Origin: Pyrrhoderma lamaoense
Taxonomy: Eukaryota; Basidiomycota; Agaricomycetes; Hymenochaetales; Hymenochaetaceae
Assembly: GCA_002794735.1 (NCBI GenBank)
Contig: NBAZ01000007.1
Location: forward strand, 744,001 to 808,000
Length of the DNA: 64,000 nucleotides
Reading direction: 5' to 3'
In this document: positions 11,200 to 26,761 of the stretch, piece by piece
Numbering within the stretch: the stretch's first letter is position 1
Layout: each line of letters opens with the position of its first letter
Translations under genes and position numbers: made by a program
The notes under the pieces: model-generated
Seen by the model: the letters and a program-made list of their open reading frames with translations, nothing else
Database searches by the model: none
What the model was told of the DNA's origin: nothing

Positions 11200-14100
11200 A
11201 TGATCGCTCCGCTGCAGCCACAATTCTCACTCGAGCATCAGCCCGCACCTGCCTCCGGTATCGTTCCCGCTCAACAGACCGATCTCCTCTCCACCAGCTT
11301 CGACTCCTTTCAAGTCACCACTCCTGCAACACATTCAAATGCCATTCGCAACCGTAAGAACGCTCCTGGTGGCTCGCGAACATCCCGACGCCGAAAGGAG
11401 TCCGCTTCCGTAGACGTGAGTTCCAGTGCACATCCCGCCTCGATCAGGCGTATTAGACCACTTGCTATTGCAACTTCAAATGCCAACATGGACTCGAATA
11501 TTACTACAGGTGAAATCATGGAAGGTGCTGAACAAGGGCAAGGACTGAAGGTAGACGCATGTGCTACGCAGGTTACTACTCAATGTCCGGATCCGACTTG
11601 GATAGAATTTCCTCCCAAGCATGTTGTTCTCCACCCTGACGACGTGAATAACAAGATATTCATAGCTATGGGAAGGGCGTTTATGTCTGTCGTAAGTCGT
11701 TTGTTCTTGCACTTTGTCCCTCATTTCCTTTCTTGCATATGCGATTTCAATCGGGACCAGTTATGTCTGTAAACGGGTAGAGACGAAAACGGGGGTTGCA
11801 TTCGAAACTTGGGGGCATGAGTTTCTCACGTGGATGACCTAAACCATGCTTCTGGCGTTAATCGTCCTCTGTGGCTTCGGGGGCTTCGGCACTAATTATA
11901 TAGCAAATTTATATTCTATTTCCCTTTTTCATCCATTTCTTCTGATTGTAATCATTCTTCTCAAATGCTGATCAACAATTTAAACTTCTTTCGTTTTAGA
12001 ACAACCGCGCGATGACTGTCAAAGATCTCGCTGAACTCTCTATGAAACATGGTCTTGTCTGCCAAAAGTGCGTATCCATGTAACCTTTTTCTATTTCCTA
12101 TCTCCTTATTTGCATTCGTTATCTATTACTAATCTTTTGATATGAATGAACGTTCATTAGTCCATCCGCTGCCGCCCAAGCCATCACCTCCTTTATTAGG
12201 ACGCATCTTCAGCGTTGCGAAGATGAAGACGACTTCCCATTATTATTCCGACTCGTTCTTCAGGGCTCCACTAAAGATGACGACCTGGCTCCCGCTCTCT
12301 ATTCCCGTTCAGGTGGTAACGTAACGAGCAAAGAGAAGATGACCCAAGATGAGAATGGTAATTTAGTTGAGCGTGCGACATGTTTCCGGCGTGGGACAAC
12401 CGTTTGGTACCTCAGTCCTGCAGCCGGTGCGCCTAATCCATTTGCACGTGCAGGCATTGCATTGCGCGATTACGCGGATGTCTCTGCGATAACGGGTGCT
12501 GAATGTAGGAAGCCAGACATGGATCAGAATAGGAAACGCAAGCGTGATCGCCCAAGGAGGCATGCATCATCTAGTATAGATGAGGATGATGAAGGACGAA
12601 AGCCTCAGAAGATTAAACTCACTCTACGTCTGAGGCCTTGTCTGACGAGTATTAGAGAAAAATCGCATTCAGATGGAGAGAGTTCCAGTAGTGGGTCAGA
12701 ATCGGATTCGGAAGCTGCTGAGCCGATGGATGTCGAACCCACCGAAGAGAAGCAAAAGGGATCTGATGAACCTTCTTGGTCATTTCCCCCTTTCCCTATC
12801 ACACGTCGCATATCGATCCCACCTTACACCCCTTCAGACGACTACGATCCCTCAATTTACTATACTTCATCGACACATTGGTCTCCGACAACTGGCTTTG
12901 AATGTCCACGTCCTAAACTTGGGTTGTTTTGTGTCGATTCTCCTCGTCATCGACCACGATCAACTAGTTTAGCACCGAGTATTGCTTCGCCACCTCCAGA
13001 TTCTGATGACGAGAATAATTTTGGGGATGATGATGAGGAATATGCTTCTCTTTCGATGTCACCCGTTGTGACTGTCAAACGGGAAGATCCTAGCCTCAAT
13101 TGGGATCAGCCGACGCCGTCCTCTAGTGGACAGCAGGTTCGTATAAAGACAGAACCAGGGCTTGAGGAAGCGGATCTGTTCGCTGACTTTCAGGAGCATA
13201 CATCGACTCAGACGATTAAACCTGAGGAGTTTGATGCCGGCTTTAACTTTGATGCGTTGAATATGTCTATCAATGAAGTGTCGAACGGTTTGTGCTCTCC
13301 GACTATCAAACAAGAAGACGAGTTTTTCTCTTTAGACAATGGTTACTCATGGGGACAACCTGTAGACTTGACACTGGATGACCCTGTTTGTGAGCCTGCT
13401 GTCATTCGACCAGAGCACCAACCCGCCTCTTCTGAAGGACCGGTTCAGATATTGTGGAACAATATCGAATTACTTGGTCCTGAAAGCATTGATCTTCGTG
13501 ACTTTGATAGAGAATGGGATGCTCAACCTTCTGATACACAAATTAAACTCGACTCTGAATTCGGTGCCGGCCCTTCTAGATTGAGTCCATTGCGCTCGGT
13601 CTCACCAACTTTGACGTGTGAAGGATCAGTCAGCTCTACGCCTTCGTACATTGAGCCTGGACCAGTTTGGTCGGCGTTTTCTCCCGATACTGAAATTGAG
13701 AGTGCTGGACCTGCTTCCCCTCCATGTATCGGCGATGTTGAAGAACCTACTCCTATGGTCCATGGTCACGATAGTCACAGTGCAATGGAGCCTGAAGAAA
13801 GCATGGACATTGAGCAGTCTGAAACCTGCCTTGTACTCCCAAAGAAGCAATCGTCTCCTTCTCAGAGAAGGAGGCAAGTTGATACTTCGAGGCTCAAGAT
13901 AGGGGAAGCAACTACCCCATGGGAACGTGGTATGTACACGGAAGCGGACAAAGAGAGGATCTTGCCCCCAGAATCATCATTGGAGGCTGATTATGCGAAG
14001 TTACTGAGCTCCTTGGAAGCACCGGAGTTGAAAAGTGAACCTATTCATATCCCTTTAAGCCCTCAGGAAGAAGAAGTTTTCCGGAGCTTGTGTGTTTGCC

Positions 14101-14471
14101 CATCAGACGAGCCCGTGTCAGAACCAAGAAACCCAATACAGGTCCAGGAATCCGAAAGCCATGAAAGTTCAACCTCGTTACAAGATGTAACGAATGGGAA
14201 TATGCCTTTGCAAAGCTGTCAATCGAGGACCAGGTCTGCTCAAAGAAGATCCTCAAAAAGAATTGAGCAGGCACGGGTAGCCAAGAGGGAAACTAGTCTT
14301 GAATCGAATGATACCGTAGGAGGCAAAACCCTTTTAAAGGAACCACGTACAAAGGAATCTGTTGTAGTCGAGGTCGAAACAGCAGCAGCAACGAAATTAC
14401 GACGTTCAAAACGTGTCGCAGCTGCGACTCCTACTACTTGGAACCGCGAAAGACTGAGGAAGAGAACTTAA
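11200..14471 (+). CDS. GDS1-type winged-helix nuclear protein
   Basis: Three exons: 11200-11691, 12000-12067, 12161-14471, giving 956 residues with phases closing. Residues about 150-260 form a winged-helix-like domain: DDVNNKIFIAMGRAFMSV, NNRAMTVKDLAELSMKHGL, AQAITSFIRTHLQRC, then FRRGTTVWYLSPAAG. This is the pattern of the GDS1 family, whose yeast member is linked to nuclear control of mitochondrial function. The remaining 700 residues are acidic, disordered and rich in Ser/Pro, with SUMO-like Val/Ile-Lys-x-Glu motifs (TVKRED, TIKQED, RIKTEP). The C-terminus is basic (KLRRSKRVAAATP). A chromatin or transcription role is inferred from the winged helix and tail. The first intron is unusually long at 308 nt. 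Confidence 0.75.
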
Positions 14472-17400
14472 CCTAAACATTATTTTTTTATGTTTCTTCA
14501 CTAGCAATATATACTCGCCATGTTCTCTACAACCTCAGCACCACTCAACATTACTTTTTTTCATACTTCTCAATATGATTCGCAGATTCAAACTTTCATC
14601 ATTTTGTGTCTTGTTCTTTGGCATTTGTCCATTATGAATGTGTATTCGTAGGCCCATGTTTCTGCAACTGTCTTCTACCCTATGATAATCTATATAGTCC
14701 AAGTCAATCTTAACTTCTTTTATTCTTTGAAAACCGATTTTTACAAATTTTTTGCCTCTTACTTCGCTCCAGGTTTCCTTTTCCCGTCCTCTCTGGTAAT
14801 GCCAATTTACGATGCCGCCCACTCCTCTTTAGATATCATCAACCTTATATTTTTTTGATGGGGGCTTAAAATTTCTGTTGACCCTTCCCGTGCTTTCGTT
14901 TTCCCCTTTTTGTCCCAATTTTATAATGACTGAAATTCCCATAAAGCCCCCGAAGCACTTTTATTAGGACTGGCAGAACTTCTCTCTCTCTCTCGTTCGA
15001 CTCTTCGTTTTCAACCTGTGTATCTTTTTAGTCCTTTTTCCATCTCGTTTTTAGTCATAACCAATAATTCGAACTCAACATTCCAGTTTTTTCCCCTTCG
15101 ATATACAAGTTTTTAATACCCTCAATTGTTCTAGTACCATATAAACAATTCATTATCCAAAGTTGACTCATCATCCAATTCAAGTTACACTTCTTTTCCT
15201 TTTCCTTTTCCTTTTTTTAGCATTCCGACCATCATATAAATTGTGGTTGGGGGCCACAAAAGCCTATTTTTGCCGTTATCACCGCTTTTATCCATTGTTT
15301 TACACCCCTTTCTTACAAAACTCCAACCCTAATGGCTTTATGAGCCGTTTTTATCTACTAGTCCACCTTTTCCCCGAACAGTCGCCTTTTCATTTACTTC
15401 GAATTCCCTCCACGTTTCTCACACTGCCTTTTTGGCTTTTAGCACTGCACTCCCCACCCCCTCCTCTCCGCATTTGTTTTTCCCCCATTCGTCCTTTTCT
15501 TCCCTTCGAGGTTACTACCTTTCTCCCTTTTCTCCAGTAGGCTTCTTTTGACCCCTCCTTCGTACAATTATCTTTCGACCACTCCTCATTACCGCCGTTC
15601 AACTTCTTTCTCTTCGTTGACTACCTTTTCTTTTAACATTCTTTTGTCTCGGCGCAATCATATTTCTTTATTTTGCAATTAGACTATGTATCCCTGAAGA
15701 AGTTCACGCCCCCCTTTTTTCTTATCGCTTTTTGGGTCTCTCTCTCTCTCTCTTTTTCGTTCCTAGTTATTAGACCCTAGGAATACGGAGGACGTAAACC
15801 CTCCTGAACAATCAAACCAATCGTAAAGAGTTACAAAGATTATAATATTCTTTTTTCATTGACTTGACTGAGTCCTTCGAACTTGTGTGCGCGAAATGTC
15901 TCTTATCTTGTTCATTTTTGGGATGTGGAATGTAAACCAAAAGACAGAGAGAGAGACAGAGAGAGAAATGTCCGAATTGTTTGGTATACATACTTTACTG
16001 TATATAAAATATACGTTGTCGCATAATTGTACAACGTGTATCGTGCCTTTGCTTTATGTGATATATACAGAAGGAGAGGGGATGGTGGGTAATTGTTTAG
16101 TAAGTAACTCGTATCTGTCGGCTGTCGTGAAAGCAAGATTGTGTAATTTATATACATGTTCTATATGCGAAGTATTTTCGGATCTAATAATAATATCATG
16201 TATGATTGTGATGATTCAAGATAAGTCAAGGGACGGTATGAAAAGCGAGTGAATGGATTGTGCATGTCTCTAATGAGTTGAATAATAAGAAGAATGATTA
16301 TGATAGATGATGTTCTCTCCGCGTCTGGACCCCCTGACTTCTTACTTATCAGATCAAGGATGTTGAATGTCTCTTGCGTTTGAGATATCATCAAAGCCGT
16401 TGGCTGTAAAATCAATAAATCTTTCAAAAACATTATTATTATTATATCATAGAATTAGGGTCATTTTACGAGTTGACAAATTAAAATGGAAAAAAAGGGG
16501 GATAGATAAAGCTTTTTAAGTTCATAACTTCATTTTGTTTGTTTGTTTGTTATTTTGTTTATGTATGTATGTGTGTATGTCGTGACTGTATTGGGAAAAG
16601 TATATGCTCTACTTTGTATGTTGAGCTCGTAAGAAGGTAAGGTTAATTTAGGTATGGAGATATGGCGAACGAGTCGAGGTGAGATGGAATGAATTGCCTC
16701 TTATATTATGAACAAATTGCTCCCCCTCCCCCATCTCCAACCCCTGATTGCTCACACACACGAGTATGATATGATTATTAATACAGTCCAATCATCGAGT
16801 ATCGTATCCTGTATCATCATGTGTGTATGAACCAAGAATATGCGAAAGAGCAACGAACTGATTTTTATTGTCTTGCTACCATCATCACCCAATCATCGTT
16901 ACATGATCTTACGTCACGAGTAACCTCAAACAAAAGAGATATGATGTTCACTTTGAGGGAAAAAGAGTTACTCAAATTAATTGAAAGCCTAGCTTAAACA
17001 TCTCTACATTATAAGTAAAAGTAAGCAAGAAGAGGGAGACACTAAAGACACATCGTGAGGAATGATGCCGTAGAAATCCCCTTTCCATCTAAAAGATAGT
17101 GGAACAACACGAAGGAGTTGGCCAATCAGAGGCTTTCATAATGAAGGGTTAATAAAAAGATACGAAGTCAAGGGAGAGGAGGGAAGATAATCGGGAGATT
17201 TCGAGATCATAAAAACCCCAGAATGTTAATAAGCACCGAAAAAAAGGAGGGTAGAACGGTAGGGTGTGTGATGCTACATATACAAGAGAGAACACAGTTT
17301 CTCTTTCTCCCTCTATCTTTCTCTCCGCCAGGACAATGAGGTAATAAGTAAAAAAAGTATTGTATAGGAATAATATAAAAATCTTTATAACAAATCTTTA

Positions 17401-17957
17401 TAATCAAAAATAAGGGTATATATATAATATTGGCTTCTTAGTCCGTCATTTATTTATTTACGGGCTCAGATCCCCCACACCCACACGAGACCCCCAAAAT
17501 AGCGAAAGGTTCTCCCAGCTGTCTTGCCGCGGCGATTCTAGACCTTCAAGGCAGGGAATCTCGGGAAACAAAACTAGCATAAATATGTAAACTGTACGCA
17601 TGAAGCTGGTCACTGAGACGTCTTTAAACAGGAAACTGGTATAGAAAGACGTCTCGGGTAGTGGGTAAGGGGATAAAGTAGGGATGGTGAGAACGAACAA
17701 CATAGTCGATGTTGTTTAAACGGTTAGAGGAGAGGCGAAGGAGAGTTGTAACAGGAGGGAACGGGGAGCCGACTTGACAGAGGGAACATATGAACACATT
17801 GCTTCCATTGAACAAATCCGATATAACGTAGAGAATATAGTAAAAGGACATTTCCATATTGAATCATTCGATTTAACCAAGCGGGAGTGGGGCACCAGTC
17901 CACCATCATAATAGGAAATTAAGTTATCGGAATAAGGAAGGTGTGAGTTTGGCATTC
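14472..17957. other. 3.5 kb gene-free block, pyrimidine-rich at 14.88-15.78 kb
   Basis: No supported coding region. About 14880-15780 is strongly pyrimidine-biased on the + strand, with CT runs at about 14990 and 15738. From 15.9 to 17.4 kb there are simple repeats: GA-rich at 15944, TTTG repeats near 16540, and TATG repeats near 16560. The right-hand 500 bases are probably the 3' UTR of the - strand gene at 17958. Short frames here lack composition or splice support. Confidence 0.5.
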
Positions 17958-19188
17958 TCAGTTTGCCTCTGCTCCAGCCTGGATAGCTCCACCCAATCCA
18001 ATGACCGCAAGATACAGCTGGTTCCAGGTCTCACTGGAAGCCTCATCTGAACTAAGAGCAGCAGTTGCTGAAGCCGCTACAGCCAACCCAGCAGAGGTCT
18101 CATAAGCCAATGTGGATGTTACTGTGCTAGATGATTGAGAGGTTTCACTAGAGCTTGAAGAACTACTCCAGCTTGAACTTGAAGACCAAGTTGATGATGA
18201 TGAGCTGGACCAAGTAGACGAGGAACTTGACCAAGTCGATGTTGTAGTTGGGGCTACCCAAGTGGAGGTGGAGGACCATTTTGTTGTTGAAGTTGATGCT
18301 TTCCATGTTGACGAGGAAGTCCACTGGGTAGAGCTGGAAGAGGTGGTATCGCCACCGCCGCTACCTGAACCGAAACTCCATGATCCATAGATCTTGATAA
18401 AATTTAGTTTTAAATTACCAGGTCAGATAGGAGTTCTGCATAGACTTACAATTCCCTCATCTTCACTAGCGAAGTAATCAAAGAGACCACGAGACATATC
18501 TAAACCTGCGTAAGGGCATCCAGGGCACTGGTAAACGTGAAGAGATTAATAAAGGTTATCAACATGCCAATCATAGGAATATGAAATAACTAACCTCGTC
18601 CATGATTTGAGCAGAGGTTGTCTTCCCGCCATAAGAAATTGTTATCATTTGGAAACAGTAGCCACCTGAACCATATTGCTACACCCAGAAACAGAGGATA
18701 TTAGGCCATTTTGAATAACCGGAAACGTTGTGCTCAAGGTGATGACTTACATCAGCGTTCAATGCGACGATCTATAAAGAAAGTGACATCGGTAAGTTAA
18801 CAGCTAATAAATTGACTTGGTAACGCAGAAAGAGAGGAGAAAACTCACAAAATCGCTTGCTACGTTAGTTTGGCCACAAGCACCCCTGTGAGATAATAAC
18901 AAGAGCTGTTTAATAAAAATAGAAACGAAACGAAAATGGCAGGAAAATAGCATACAATCCAACATCATAGAAAGAGAATCGGGCATTTGAGAAATCTCGT
19001 TTGCTGAGTCCAGTCACGTTCTTCGCCACAGCATCTGCCTCATTGGGCAAGCTTTCGAGTTTGACTTCACGCTTTGCAAGATTAACATCATGGTGACGTT
19101 TGTTAGGATGGGCGCCATGAGCCGCTGCACTGGCAGAAGAGGCGCTAACGATGAGTACGCTAAGGACGGAAGCGAGAGTGATGCGCAT
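17958..19188 (-). CDS. secreted double-psi beta-barrel (RlpA/expansin-like) protein
   Basis: Six exons give 295 residues: 19188-18956, then exons of 37, 21, 84 and 78 nt, then 18392-17958. The N-terminus is a clear signal peptide (MRITLASVLSVLIVSASSAS), followed by Lys-Arg sites. The core about residues 70-160 reads FSFYDVGLGACGQTN, IVALNAD, YCFQMITISYGGKTTSAQIM, DECPGCPYAGLDMSRGLFDY. Its paired cysteines and the terminal aspartate motif are typical of the DPBB_1 fold of loosenins and expansin-like proteins, which act at the cell wall without known hydrolysis. The last 140 residues are Ser/Thr/Trp-rich and probably O-glycosylated. The tail ends in a mildly hydrophobic segment, so a GPI anchor is possible but weakly supported. 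A paralogue lies at 26762-28282. Confidence 0.85.
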
Positions 19189-19807
19189 TGTGAATGCTAA
19201 AAAGAGTTGACAGGTGAACTAAGTATGTGTCTCTAAATAAGAACTAGCCAAGAGTCTGGGGCAGTAGACGCAGAGGGAGGGGACGAGATATAATTATGAG
19301 GAAGGGAGAAAGAAAGGCTGGGTGAAGAGAGCGTGTAGAGCGGGTCTTTTGTAAGACCGTCGCTGATGATGGATTGAGGGTGCAGAAAATGCGTAGACCG
19401 TGAGGTTGTCGTCAACAACAGAGACGGGGTGCACATCCTCTTTTGGGTTTAGCGAATAAGATTTCCTTTTTCCCGCGCACACCTTTTCAAAACATTTCCC
19501 TGAGAATAGTAAAAAAATTTACACCTTCTTGTTTCGTCTTTCCCCTTTCTTGGCAGTCCGGTCTTCCAAGCCCTCCTTTCGGGTGTAACCCATCATTTTT
19601 ATTCTCTATTTTACATAAACACATCATAAAAGGAAAATAATGTCGGAATCTGGATATGAGCGGGAAAAAGAAAGAAATTATTAAAGGGAGAAAAAAAATA
19701 TGAATGCCATCTCCTCTCCCCTACTAACACCTACTTCATGACAGTGTGTACATGCAAATGCAATAGCAATAGAATAAAACGTCATCAATTTCATAACCCT
19801 CTTTTCA
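19189..19807. other. intergenic, promoter of secreted DPBB gene
   Basis: This is the upstream region of the - strand DPBB gene and the 3' flank of SIP5. No additional gene or clear motif is recognised. Confidence 0.45.
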
Positions 19808-22250
19808 CTAGTCTACTGTTAATGGTAAATCGCGCTCTTGTTCTGCTGGGGGTCCCTTGAGTAAAGGTTCCTCAGGTGACGAAGGTAACTCAGTATATGA
19901 CGGATTCTCGGATACCAGTGACGCCGCACTCGGACTTGCATCCCGACTATCAAGCGCCTGCTCTGCTGGTTCTACCCGGTCTTCCGAGGTAGCTACAATA
20001 TTTGAATAGTTGTGATATTAATCAGTCTTTGTGTATCAATCCGAAATTTGTTCAATTATTACCACCGTCGGATTCATTGACTTGATCAGAACTTGACTCG
20101 CCACTTGCGAGTGAAGTTGAAGCTGCACCATGAGTAGTCACTGCCGCACTATCCGTACTGAATTGCGGCGACTCTTTAATCTGGGGTGTTGCTACATGTA
20201 GACTAGGCGTCGCAGAGCCCGATCTACTATGTGAACGAGACTCCGAATGTGAATGTGCAGAAGAGACACTTAAAGCTGTTGATGCTGCAATTGCAGTTAC
20301 ACCCCTTGTAGAAGATTCCCCAGGAGCTGAGCTTTCTTTTGAATCGTGTGATAATGATTCTGGCTCAGAAGACCTAAGAAATTCATCCAAGGCGTTGACT
20401 CGGGGTTTGAAAACATTGATAGGAGAGGTAATAGGTATGTCAGGTAGACCTGAGGGTGGTCGTGTTGAAGAACTTGCTTCATTAGTGTTCGAACTCGCTT
20501 CTCCTGAGCTTCCACTTGCATTTCCTTCACCACCCTTCACCATCCGTTCAGTCTTTTCTTTCTTCTTCTTCTCTTCCTCTTTACGTTGATATTCTTCATG
20601 TTCCAATAAGGAAAGCCGCATAGCTTCCATTATCATGAGCTGCAAGTGTGGCAAGGTAGTAGCATGTGATTATTTGAGGTAGAACGGAAGTTTAGATGGA
20701 TGCTCAGACATACCTCTTCGAGATCTTGTCCAGGAAGTGCCATGCCATTGAACATCCCACCCATCCCGGCCATATCCTGTGGTGCTTGTTGATGTTGTCG
20801 CCGCCGCGTCCTCCTACTTCCCCGACTCCCCTGGTTTGCCTCATTCCCATTCTCTGCAGCATTACCACCGATGCTAATAACCATACCTTCTCCACCCTCC
20901 CCACCGCCAGCAATCAGAGCTTCTCCAGTTAACGGATGGATCCGTCCACTAGTAACACCTACGGGAATCAAACGGTCTCCGACTTGCCGCATAATGATAC
21001 GCCTATTTGCGCGCCTCTGTACTTGGGCACGTACAGCCGCAAGTTTGGCCTCCCAATCAGGTCGTATTTGGTCTAAATTTAACGTATATCGAATATTTTG
21101 ACCAACAAAACAGGGGGAAACGGAGGTCAAAGCATTTGAGATGAGAAATTACCACAACAATTAGAAGTTATTGCCAGTAATCGATGTTATAATTGATAAT
21201 TATGTGAATAAAGAGATCGTTAGCACAGTAATGTTTAATTGACTGGATAGCGGTGTCGTGACAAATGAGACGAATCCCATACACTTACCAATTGTGACAA
21301 CTTCTGCACTGTCTGCTCCGAAGCTCTTGCGTCTATTCTTGCCAGATGCTACGCTCTGTTGGGATGATGTCCGAGAGCTTGCATATATGGGTGAATGCTA
21401 GTCGATTATAAATGTATGAGCATTTCCCAGTCAAAGTAAACGGAAATTTCATAAGAGCGATGTATTGAATGATGCATGAATGCGTAATATTCATCAATAG
21501 TCAACGTGAGTGCTTTTTAGTAATATTGATAGACGCAGAATGGATGGTATACGTACCGACCCGTCAGCCCCAAGCCCTGCACGCCAGTTCGGCGGCGTAT
21601 ATGTCACACCAAAGTTATCTTGAACACAATATGGACAAGCAGCAGGCTCCGAAACTAGGTGAGTTGTAGTAGGTTCACTCCGCTTTATTTGCACAAAACA
21701 TTCAGTGCATATTGCTTGATCGCAGCAGCGCGAGTGATTGATATTAGGAGGATAATACTTAGTAACTATATGTCAGAACGCCGCGGCATATCGAATCAAC
21801 CAGTAAACGAAGGAAACCTACCAAGAAACAGATGGGACACTCGACTGCGCCTCTGTAAACCATCGCCTCAGGAATACGGCTAGGCTCCTTGAGCGCTCCC
21901 GGTCGTCTATTCGCCGCACTTACAGTTGAGCTTGAGCGGGAGACACCGCTCACGCTATTAGCGCCATTACTACCACTACATTGATCTGAGCGCATGCCGA
22001 CAGTGACGGTTGTTTCGGAGTCCTTCTCTGGAACATGTTTGCGTGCGGCGAGTATTTGTTCATCATCCCAGTCATCCTCATAGTCCTCTAATGGACGATA
22101 GAAAGGAGCAAGACGGCGTTCTACGATGAGTTGAGTAACGATTTGTTGATTCCAGTCCGGGTTTGCGGTGTAGACCCCCTGAGGGACAAGAAAGCCGTAA
22201 TCGACTGTATTGTCATGATGTGCGCGCGATGACGATGCGCTATTGCCCAT
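19808..22250 (-). CDS. SIP5: SIP5-like RING zinc-finger protein
   Basis: Six exons: 22250-21822, 21757-21557, 21397-21289, 21072-20714, 20639-20063, 19992-19808, giving 619 residues with phases closing. The start MGNSASSS is a good N-myristoylation motif. An in-frame upstream start has no ATG, so 22250 is chosen. A split RING-like motif follows: [19 protein letters not shown] (Cys138 onward), [12 protein letters not shown] and EPAACPYC. The later conserved block [20 protein letters not shown] leads to LTGEALI and then a helix [17 protein letters not shown]. This order is characteristic of fungal SIP5, named in yeast as a Snf1/Reg1-interacting protein. The C-terminal third is Ser-rich and disordered. 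The gene is divergent from the SERCA gene, with 508 bp between start codons. Confidence 0.88.
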
Positions 22251-22758
22251 GGATGAGCGGGGGAGCAACCAGAAGAGAGTTGAAAGACGAAAAGGCGTGA
22301 GGAAAGAAGCAGAGAGAAAGAGATTGACTATGGCTCGTAAAGGAGCTCCAAAGTATTACTGAAGTGAGTACACTCTGTCCCGCATCATCATCATTGGCAT
22401 ATTATTACTCGAATAGGTTGAAAGTCTATCTTTCCCTTATTTGGTAGCATACATCCTTGGTCATGATCATATGCCCCTGATAACTCACCACATTTGTGCC
22501 CGCTTCTTCTTCAGCTTCGCTCTCAGTCTCATTTTTATATCCTTTTCTCTCCAAAATTTATTAATCATCGCCAGTACGTTGGAACACGTCTATCCGACTC
22601 TCACCATTGGGAACACACACTATACCGCCCTCTCACGCCGCCACAAATGGGTCACGTGGATTACCGACTGACGTGGATCTATATAAACGCGGATCCTCAT
22701 GCGTGTCCAATCTTCAGACGAGCTTCAGAGTGCTGAGTTTCTCTCTAGTACTATCCTC
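22251..22758. promoter_or_regulatory. SIP5/SERCA divergent promoter with UPRE-like repeats
   Basis: The shared intergenic region holds a TATA box tatataaa at 22680-22687, about 75 nt before the SERCA ATG. Just upstream are two direct copies of acgtgga, in tcacgtgga (about 22652-22660) and tgacgtgga (about 22669-22677), 17 nt apart. TGACGTGG is the metazoan UPRE/XBP1-ATF6 core, and a bZIP factor is the expected binder. The first copy also forms an E-box cacgtg. Function is inferred. Confidence 0.5.
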
Positions 22759-26404
<3,646 letters not shown>

Positions 26405-26761
26405 AAGGTATAGGGAATCACATCAATGGAACCCCTACTTTACTACTATCACGTTTTTCGTCCTTTGTCTTTCTTATGTTTTTATTTCATTGTCAACCTA
26501 TTGTAGACCACCACTTTTTTGTGAAAAATCTTATACATACACACGCATACTGTATTTGTATACAATGCATATTTGGGGGATTTTTATGGGAATCGACAAA
26601 GCTTACGTTATATGTACACATCTGAGGAGAATTGGTCTACTAACTGGGTGATAGAAGGAAAAGATAAAGATTAAAGTAGAGTGCGATGAGGAAAGATATG
26701 GACTGTGATCCTAAAGATGGAGGAAAACGAGGAAAACGAGACAAATTCGAGATTCGGTCTA
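26405..26761. other. convergent 3' intergenic (SERCA / DPBB paralogue)
   Basis: A 357-base gap between convergent genes. It is AT-rich and probably holds both 3' UTRs. No other feature is seen. Confidence 0.5.

Noticed and set aside
14535..14822. 95-codon - strand frame
   Set aside because: Lacks an ATG at its start and shows no conserved motif; it lies in the 3' flank of the GDS1-like gene.
15887..16252. 121-codon + strand frame
   Set aside because: Built largely from GA and TA simple sequence; the start is not in a credible context and there is no family similarity.
18050..18360. Possible microsatellite of agctgg/tgatga units
   Set aside because: It is the coding sequence of the Ser/Trp-rich tail of the secreted DPBB protein, not a separate repeat element.
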